The notes beneath the pieces were generated by a model. That model searched no databases and was not told the origin of the DNA. It saw nothing but the letters and a program-made list of their open reading frames with translations. 20,631 bases of DNA from CAMYLR01 sp039590215 (lineage in GTDB: Bacteria; Gemmatimonadota; Gemmatimonadetes; JACCXV01; JAHWKZ01), in the NCBI GenBank assembly GCA_039590215.1, contig JBDHFX010000038.1, positions 1-20,631 on the forward strand. Reading direction: 5' to 3'. Numbering within the stretch: the first letter of the stretch is position 1; every line of letters begins with the position of its first letter. The translations under genes and the position numbers were made by a program. Shown piece by piece: positions 13,968 to 20,631 of this stretch.

Positions 13968-14639
13968 ATGAATGAGTTCTTCAACACCGAGCTGTGGGCA
14001 AAGCTTCTGCTTGCGCTCGCCTGTGGCGCGGCGATCGGCATGGAGCGCCAGATTCGCGACAAGCCGGCTGGGGCTCGCACAAACATGCTGATCTGCGTGG
14101 GGTCGACGCTGATCACGATGGTGTCGATACATGTCGCGCTGTCGTACGCGGAGCGCGGCATCAATATCAGTGACCCCGGGAGGATCGCGGCCCAGATCGT
14201 GACTGGTGTGGGCTTTATCGGCGCCGGTACGATCATCCAGGCTCGGGGCGCGGTGCATGGCCTGACGACGGCAGCGACAATCTGGGTCATGGCCGGCATC
14301 GGGTTAGCGATCGGGAGCGGCTTTTATGCCCCGGCCGTTGTAACGACCGCCTTGATACTGCTGATCCTGTGGGCGCTGCGATGGATCGGGCGGCATACAG
14401 CTCACCCGCAGCGGTTCGTGGAGTTCCGCGTTGGCGCCAGTCGGAAGACGGGTGTCCTAGCGGCAATTCAGGATGCCGCGGCAGCAGCCAATCTGGACGT
14501 CGAGGAGATTCGCCTCGCGCGCGTCGGCGAGGGGATGACCGTCGAGTTCGCCGTGCCGTGCACGCGGCAGGCGCGTGACCAGTTACTCGAGCGGTTGCTC
14601 GCGGTCGATGCCGTCGAGGACGTCCAAGCTCACGCGTGA
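13968..14639 (+). CDS. MgtC/SapB-family membrane protein
   Basis: Integral membrane protein of 223 residues. The N-terminal MgtC domain has four or five helices with the family signatures GAAIGMERQIRDKPAGARTN, QIVTGVGFIGAGTII and GLTTAATIWVMAGIGLA. The C-terminal soluble domain of about 75 residues resembles an ACT-like fold (VEFRVGASRKTGVLAAI, then VEEIRLARVGEGMTVEF), as in many longer MgtC relatives. In pathogens MgtC helps survival at low Mg2+ by restraining ATP synthase; in environmental bacteria the role is generally unknown. The gene follows the 108-residue protein by 19 nt and shares a 4-nt GTGA overlap with the aldolase gene. ATG 13968 is well placed though without a clear ribosome binding site. 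Confidence 0.92.
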   Translation: MNEFFNTELWAKLLLALACGAAIGMERQIRDKPAGARTNMLICVGSTLITMVSIHVALSYAERGINISDPGRIAAQIVTGVGFIGAGTIIQARGAVHGLTTAATIWVMAGIGLAIGSGFYAPAVVTTALILLILWALRWIGRHTAHPQRFVEFRVGASRKTGVLAAIQDAAAAANLDVEEIRLARVGEGMTVEFAVPCTRQARDQLLERLLAVDAVEDVQAHA

Positions 14640-15526
14640 GCCACCAACTAAAAGGCCTATTCGTTCCGGTCACTACACCTTTTGGTGGCGACGGAGAGGT
14701 CGATCTCGATCGATTCACCGAACAGATCCGGATCTACAGCGGTTACGCGCTGTCGGGGGTGATCGTCTTTGGCACCAGCGGCGAGGGTCCGTTGCTCGAG
14801 GCCGACGAAGAGCCAGCGCTGCTCGAAGCGGCCAAGCGCGCGTTACCAAAAGAGTGGAAGCTGATCGTGCAAGTTGGACGCGAGAGCGTGCGTGCCTCCC
14901 GCTCGGCGGCGGAGCGGGCGCGCGCGGCTGGAGCCGACGCATTGCTATCTTTGCCGCCGCGCTACTACGCGCTCAGCGACGTCGTGATCGTCAATCACTT
15001 TCGAGCGGTTCACGCAGCGACCCAGCTGCCACTGCTCGCGTACCATTTCCCGCTTCGATCGAAGGTCGATCTCCGAGCTGAGCTGCTGATCGAGCTGGGT
15101 CGGGAGGGAACGATCTCGGGCATCAAGGACTCGGCCGGAGATCTAGCGCTTGAGACATCGCTGCGACGCGACCTGGGACCCGACTTCGCGATCTTGTGCG
15201 GCAAGGCATCGGTGGTCGCGGAAGCGCTTGCTGCCGGCGCTGATGGTGCGATCCTAGCGGTGGCCAATGTCGCCCCGGAAACGGTGCTGAGGCTGTTCGA
15301 CGCTCACCAAGCGGCTGACGCGGCAGAGGTCACCGAGGCGCAGGCGTCACTGCTCCCGTTGGCTGAAGCATGCGGACCAAAGTTCGGCATTGCCGGGATC
15401 AAAGCCGCGCTTGACGCCCGCCGCTGGCCGGGCGGCGGCGACCCTCGTCCACCGCTCTTGCCGCTTGGCAATGGCGATCGCGAATTGGTCGCCGCGGCGC
15501 TCCAAACAGCGGGCATCGAGTTATGA
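14636..15526 (+). CDS. DapA-family (dihydrodipicolinate synthase / N-acetylneuraminate lyase) aldolase
   Basis: Class I pyruvate-dependent aldolase with a TIM barrel, 296 residues. It starts PVTTPFGGDGEVD; GTSGEG replaces the usual GTTGE loop. The catalytic tyrosine is Y136 in LLAYHFP, a second tyrosine lies in PPRYY (110-111), and the Schiff-base lysine is K164 in SGIKDSAGD. The YHFP and GTSGEG variants, and the absence of other lysine genes, make 4-hydroxy-2-oxoglutarate-type or other aldolase activity as likely as DapA, so no symbol is given. GTG 14636 overlaps the MgtC stop (GTGA), and its stop overlaps the Nif3 start (ATGA), indicating coupled translation. Confidence 0.9.
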   Translation: MSHQLKGLFVPVTTPFGGDGEVDLDRFTEQIRIYSGYALSGVIVFGTSGEGPLLEADEEPALLEAAKRALPKEWKLIVQVGRESVRASRSAAERARAAGADALLSLPPRYYALSDVVIVNHFRAVHAATQLPLLAYHFPLRSKVDLRAELLIELGREGTISGIKDSAGDLALETSLRRDLGPDFAILCGKASVVAEALAAGADGAILAVANVAPETVLRLFDAHQAADAAEVTEAQASLLPLAEACGPKFGIAGIKAALDARRWPGGGDPRPPLLPLGNGDRELVAAALQTAGIEL

Positions 15527-16287
15527 GCGCGGGCGTCGAGAGAGACGAGCTGGTTCAGTACCTCGACGACTACCTGGCGATTCGGGAGTGGGAGGACTCC
15601 TCTCTGAACGGGTTGCAGGTGGAGGGAGGCCTGACTGTCGATCGAGTTGCCCTGGCGACCGACGCCGCGCTGGCCACGTTTTCGCTCGCAGTCGACGCCG
15701 GTGCTCAACTGCTGATCGTCCATCACGGTCTCTTCTGGGGGCACCCGATCGCCGTCACCGGTACTCACCGGACGCGCTTGGCGACTCTGCTCGACGGCGG
15801 CGTTTCTCTCTACGCCGCGCATCTACCGCTTGACGCCCACCCTGAAGTCGGCAACAACGCCGTGCTGGCCGGACTGGTGGGGCTCACCGAACAGCGACCG
15901 TTCGGCTGCTACGGCGGCCGCGAGATTGGAGTGATGGGTCGACTACCACAGACGCTGTCGCGAGCGGATCTTGCGGCTCGGCTGGAGGCGCTGCTCGGGA
16001 CCCCGCCCCACGTCCTGCCGTTCGGCGGTGACTCGCTCAACGCGCTCGCGATCGTCTCCGGAGCCGCGGCCGAGATGGTACCCGAAGCGGCTCAAGCCGG
16101 CGTCGACGCGTTTGTCACCGGGGAGAGCAGCCACATCGCTTGGCATATAGCCCGCGAGCACCGGATGAATCTGATTTACGGCGGACACTACGCCACCGAG
16201 ACCCTGGGCGTACGAGCGCTCGGCGATCACTTGGTTGAGCGATTCGGCATCGAGGCGGTCTTCCTCGACTCGCCGACTGGGTTCTAG
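15523..16287 (+). CDS. Nif3-like dinuclear metal centre protein (YbgI/DUF34 family)
   Basis: Nif3/YbgI family protein, 254 residues, a toroidal hexamer with a two-metal site. Metal-binding segments are present: IVHHGLFWG, AAHLPLDAHPEVGNN, and near the C-terminus GESSHIAWHIA and YGGHYATET. NSLNGLQVEG-type sequence near the N-terminus (SSLNGLQVEG) is typical. Some members are annotated as GTP cyclohydrolase type 2, but the biochemical role is not generally established. It is the last gene of the 10269-16287 operon. Its TAG stop and the stop of the antiporter gene on the other strand share the four bases CTAG at 16284-16287. ATG 15523 overlaps the aldolase stop by 4 nt. Confidence 0.93.
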   Translation: MSAGVERDELVQYLDDYLAIREWEDSSLNGLQVEGGLTVDRVALATDAALATFSLAVDAGAQLLIVHHGLFWGHPIAVTGTHRTRLATLLDGGVSLYAAHLPLDAHPEVGNNAVLAGLVGLTEQRPFGCYGGREIGVMGRLPQTLSRADLAARLEALLGTPPHVLPFGGDSLNALAIVSGAAAEMVPEAAQAGVDAFVTGESSHIAWHIAREHRMNLIYGGHYATETLGVRALGDHLVERFGIEAVFLDSPTGF

Positions 16288-17380
16288 TGCGCGGCTTCCG
16301 GTAGGAAGAAAAAAACCGCCGCCAGGATCAAGTACACCGCGAGGAGTTGGGCCCCCTCCAGCCAGTTCGACTCGCCATCCATTGCCACGCGTGAGACTAT
16401 GATCACCGATAGACCGATGGCCAAGACCTCCGCCGAGGTGAATACGAGGTTCATGGGCTCCGGCCCGATGGCGTAGCTGAGAAACACCAGCAACGGGGCG
16501 GCGAAGAGCGCGGTCTGCGTGCTGCTCCCAATGGCGATGCCGAGAGTGAGATCCATTCGGTCCTCGAGCGCCATCAGTATCGCAGTCGAGTGTTCGGCTG
16601 CGTTTCCCACGATGGCAACGACGACGATCCCGATGAACACCTCGGTCATGCCCAGCACTTCGGCCGTGGGCTCGACCGCCGAGACGAGGATCTCAGCCAG
16701 CCAACTCACGAAGACGGTTGCGGCGGTGAGGACGATCAGCGAACGGCGGATGCTCCAAGTGTGGTGCGACGACTCCACATCCGCGGCTCGGGCGGCGTCT
16801 CGAGTGAAGTAATCGGTGTGGGTGTGGAGCGCGAAGATGAGCGATAAAAAGTACGTCGCCATCAACACGATCCCGATCGCCAGGCTGAGCCGCGCCTCAC
16901 CTGGGGCTGCTCCAGGACCCGCCAAGTAGTGGTATGCGGCGGGTGCGATAAGAGCGACAGCTGCCAGCGTCAACGTCGTCGAGCGTGTTCGCGCCCCCGT
17001 CCCACTGAAGCTCTGTGTTTTGAACTTCAGACCGCCGACGAGCATCGACAGGCCGAGGATGAGCAGGGCGTTGCCAATGATGGAGCCGGTCAGCGACGCT
17101 TTTACGATCGAGTACAAGCCCTGGCGCAACGCCAACACGGCAATGATGATCTCGGCCATGTTGCCGAACGTCGCGTTCAGCAGTCCCCCGATACCCTCGG
17201 TCGTCTTATCGGCCAGATGCTCTGTCGCGCGACCCATGATCCCCGCCAACGGGATAATCGCGATGGCGGGAGTGCAAAGATCAGCGTGTGCGACTCTGGC
17301 CACGCGTAGCGGACGATGAGCGCGATCGGTACAAAAACCAAGGCCCAGTACACGATGTTTCGCGCCTGGATCTTCAACAT
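16284..17380 (-). CDS. Ca2+/H+ antiporter (CaCA/Cax family), reading frame broken near 17268-17270
   Basis: Cation/proton antiporter with two inverted repeats of helices, exporting Ca2+ in exchange for H+. The first acidic motif is LLNATFGNMAEIIIA and the second is VAIVGNAAEHSTA, as in Cax/ChaA proteins, plus the matching GSIIGNALLILG and GIAIGSSTQTA helices. The main frame runs from about 17267 to 16284. The normal N-terminus (MLKIQARNIVYW, then LVFVPIALIVRYAW, then LIFAL) is in a different frame, 17380-17270. One extra C in the CCC run (minus strand, 17268-17270) would join them as LIFAL-P-AIAIIPLAG, as the family expects. GGAGGT abuts the ATG at 17380, which is unusually close; TTG 17377 would be spaced better. 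It is either a recent pseudogene or a sequencing indel. Confidence 0.85.
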
Positions 17381-17447
17381 ACCTCCACGAGCTCAGGGAT
17401 CGATTTGACGAGCGCTAGCAAAACGCAGCACTTTAGGGGAGTGTGTT

Positions 17448-17475
17448 CGCGCCCCAGTTCGGGCGCGTTTTCTTT
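17448..17475 (+). terminator. Intrinsic-terminator-like hairpin in the purA leader
   Basis: CGCGCCC (17448-17454), 6-nt loop, GGGCGCG (17461-17467), followed by TTTTCTTT. This reads as a plus-strand Rho-independent terminator, yet no plus-strand gene ends upstream (the nearest is Nif3 at 16287). It lies 45 nt before the purA ATG. A possible -35 element TTGACG is at 17405-17410, though I see no convincing -10. It may be an attenuator for purA or the end of a short transcript. Confidence 0.7.
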
Positions 17476-17519
17476 GTCTACCCGCAGCGCGTCGAGATCA
17501 AGGACGGGAACGGTACCAC

Positions 17520-18821
17520 ATGCGGCCCGTTGAGGGCACTTGCCAAGTCGTCGTCGGCGCCCAATGGGGTGACGAAGGGAAGGGGAAGATCGTCGACGTG
17601 CTCGCCGAGCGGGCCGACGTCGTGGCCCGCTATCAAGGCGGCGCGAACGCCGGTCATACGGTGGTCGTTGACGGCGAAGAATTCGTTCTGCATCAGGTGC
17701 CGTCGGGCATTCTCCACCCAGGAAAACAGTGTCTACTGGGCAATGGTGTGGTGCTCGATCCGGAAGCGTTCTTCGCGGAGCTTGACATGCTCGAAGCGCG
17801 CGGCGTCGATACTGCGGGTCGGGTGTGGATATCCAACCGCGCCCACCTGCTACTGCCCTATCACAAAGCGCTCGACAAGGCGGCCGAGGGTAACCGCGGC
17901 CAGGCAGCTATCGGCACGACGGGCCGCGGCATCGGGCCCGCGTATGAGGACAAGATCGCTCGCGTTGGGATCCGGGTCGCCGACGTGTTGGACCCCGATC
18001 GCTTGCGCGAACGGGTCGACGCCAACGTCGAGATCAAGCAAGGATGGTTGGAGCGGCTCGGCAGCGACGAGCGGTTGGACGGCCAGCAGGTCTTCGACCT
18101 CATCATGCGTTTTCGAGATCAGCTCGTTGAACGCGCAACCGACGTTTCTCAACGAGTGGCGCGTGACCTCGCCGCCGGTCATTGGGTCCTGCTCGAAGGC
18201 GCTCAGGGTTCGCAGCTTGATATCGATCATGGCACCTATCCATACGTGACGTCGTCGAGTACAACGGCCGGCGGCGCAGCGACCGGAATCGGCCTTGGTC
18301 CCAAGTACATCGACCAGATCCTCGGCGTGGTCAAGGCGTACACGACGCGGGTCGGCAATGGCCCGCTGCCAACCGAGGTAGAAAGCCCGGTGCAGGAGGT
18401 ATTGCGGGAAGCGGGCGGCGAGTACGGCGCGACCACCGGTCGGGCGCGACGTTGTGGATGGTTCGATGCGGTGGTCGTCCGCTACGCCGCTCGGGTCAAC
18501 AGCTTGACGGGGCTGGCGGTGACGAAGCTCGATGTGCTGGATGGTTTTGATTCGATTCCGCTGTGCACCGGTTACCGCGTGGCCCATATCGACGGCGGCG
18601 GCGAGCTAGCTGAGTTTCCAGCCGATCTCGCCTTGCTCGACCGATGTGATCCCGTCTACGAGGAGCATCCAGGGTGGAGCACGTCGACGGGAGAGGCGCG
18701 AAGCTGGAGCGATCTCCCGGCCCAGGCGCGGCAGTACCTAGAGCGGATCGAGGCGCTAGTCGGCGTTCCGATCACCTGCGTATCGGTCGGCCAGGCGCGC
18801 AAGCAGGTACTGAAGCGGTAG
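17520..18821 (+). CDS. purA: Adenylosuccinate synthetase PurA
   Basis: Joins IMP and aspartate using GTP to form adenylosuccinate, the first committed step to AMP, in the cytoplasm. The 433-residue protein is of normal length. The glycine-rich P-loop VVVGAQWGDEGKGKIVD contains catalytic D18, and YQGGANAGHTVVV holds H46. Other family signatures are GTTGRGIGPAYEDK, EGAQGSQLDIDHGTYPYVTSS, and the C-terminal base-binding region (CVSVGQARKQ). ATG 17520 gives a ten-residue N-terminal lead before the P-loop, a little longer than most. The gene stands alone, divergent from the antiporter gene with a 139-nt gap that holds a terminator-like hairpin, and converges on pckA (26-nt gap). Confidence 0.98.
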   Translation: MRPVEGTCQVVVGAQWGDEGKGKIVDVLAERADVVARYQGGANAGHTVVVDGEEFVLHQVPSGILHPGKQCLLGNGVVLDPEAFFAELDMLEARGVDTAGRVWISNRAHLLLPYHKALDKAAEGNRGQAAIGTTGRGIGPAYEDKIARVGIRVADVLDPDRLRERVDANVEIKQGWLERLGSDERLDGQQVFDLIMRFRDQLVERATDVSQRVARDLAAGHWVLLEGAQGSQLDIDHGTYPYVTSSSTTAGGAATGIGLGPKYIDQILGVVKAYTTRVGNGPLPTEVESPVQEVLREAGGEYGATTGRARRCGWFDAVVVRYAARVNSLTGLAVTKLDVLDGFDSIPLCTGYRVAHIDGGGELAEFPADLALLDRCDPVYEEHPGWSTSTGEARSWSDLPAQARQYLERIEALVGVPITCVSVGQARKQVLKR

Positions 18822-18847
18822 GGTTTGCCCTCGCGGAAGCTTCGGTG

Positions 18848-20425
<1,578 letters not shown>

Positions 20426-20500
20426 TGTGAAATGATAAGACGAGCCCATGTCGCGGGCCACTTCGTTGCCCGCGTCCATGTCGAGCCGTACCTTGCTCCC

Positions 20501-20576
20501 GGGCCTGTAACTCAATCGGTAGAGTATCGGCCTTTTAAGCCGAGAGTTGTGGGTTCGAGTCCCACCGGGCCCACCA
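20501..20576 (+). tRNA. tRNA-Lys (anticodon UUU), CCA encoded
   Basis: A full 76-nt cloverleaf. The acceptor stem pairs GGGCCTG with CGGGCCC (one G-T pair), the D-stem is ACTC/GAGT, the anticodon stem is TCGGC/GCCGA around CTTTTAA, and the T-stem is GTGGG/CCCAC around TTCGAGT. The anticodon 34-36 is TTT, so it reads AAA/AAG lysine codons. Discriminator is A73, and CCA is encoded at 20574-20576. No T-tract terminator is visible in the 55 bases left in the window. Confidence 0.97.
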
Positions 20577-20631
20577 ATTCCAACGACATAATACGTAACA
20601 ACTTGTGCTGCGCGGCGAACTCTCGCCTTCT

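Noticed and set aside
13631..14299. Minus-strand frame of 222 codons opposite the MgtC and 108-residue genes
   Set aside because: MgtC signatures on the plus strand are clear; the minus-strand product has no recognisable domain and spans two plus-strand genes.
17850..18587. Minus-strand frame of 245 codons inside purA
   Set aside because: It is antisense to highly conserved PurA sequence and its product looks random.
20426..20515. Extending pckA to the upstream start at 20515
   Set aside because: The added 30 residues have no family similarity and would overlap the tRNA-Lys gene.

Overview
This is a compact, gene-dense chromosomal window (moderately high G+C, short intergenic gaps, many 1-8 nt overlaps, several GTG/TTG starts) from a bacterium. 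Two tandem LpxL/HtrB-type acyltransferases point to a diderm envelope. The rest is mostly housekeeping metabolism: molybdenum cofactor steps, PurA, ATP-type PEP carboxykinase, a ketoacyl synthase and tRNA-Lys. A bacterial deoxyhypusine-synthase-like gene and a 7TM-PAS histidine kinase suggest a less-studied lineage. I cannot fix the phylum from the sequence. I see no IS element, phage gene, integrase or CRISPR array.

Layout. (1) 26-3798, plus strand: moeA, a DHH nanoRNase/pAp-phosphatase (nrnA-like), a deoxyhypusine-synthase-like gene and a small stand-alone HIRAN-domain gene. They are joined by 4-nt overlaps and a 7-nt gap and end at a strong bidirectional hairpin (3799-3835). (2) 3853-5018, minus strand: an Hsp20 chaperone with an excellent ribosome binding site and an upstream region rich in inverted repeats, then an unrecognised 170-residue protein. 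(3) 5085-6945, plus: tandem LpxL-like acyltransferase paralogues. (4) 6950-7783, minus: a class IV PLP aminotransferase, whose start is only 9 bp from that of a divergent membrane M50 protease (7793-8920). (5) 8936-10189, minus: a FabF-type ketoacyl synthase with KS-alpha-like motifs. (6) 10269-16287, plus: a probable seven-gene operon of ThiF/MoeB adenylyltransferase, membrane-anchored thermonuclease, 7TM-PAS histidine kinase, an unrecognised 108-residue protein, MgtC-family membrane protein, DapA-family aldolase and Nif3-family protein. (7) 16284-17380, minus: a Ca2+/H+ antiporter whose frame is broken by an apparent one-base deletion. (8) 17520-18821, plus: purA, preceded by an intrinsic-terminator-like hairpin in its leader. 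(9) 18848-20425, minus: pckA. (10) 20501-20576, plus: tRNA-Lys(UUU) with encoded CCA.

How the genes fit together. MoeA and the ThiF/MoeB-like protein may both serve molybdopterin synthesis, although they are 9 kb apart. The DHH phosphatase and DHS-like enzyme, translationally coupled to moeA, form the most unusual set. The DHS-like protein keeps the catalytic lysine motif and most likely works in polyamine (homospermidine-type) chemistry, since bacteria have no eIF5A. PurA and PckA are stand-alone central-metabolism genes.

The most checkable oddities are two reading-frame breaks (cax near 17268-17270; the histidine kinase C-terminus near 13551-13563), the purA leader hairpin, and the inverted repeats upstream of hsp20.
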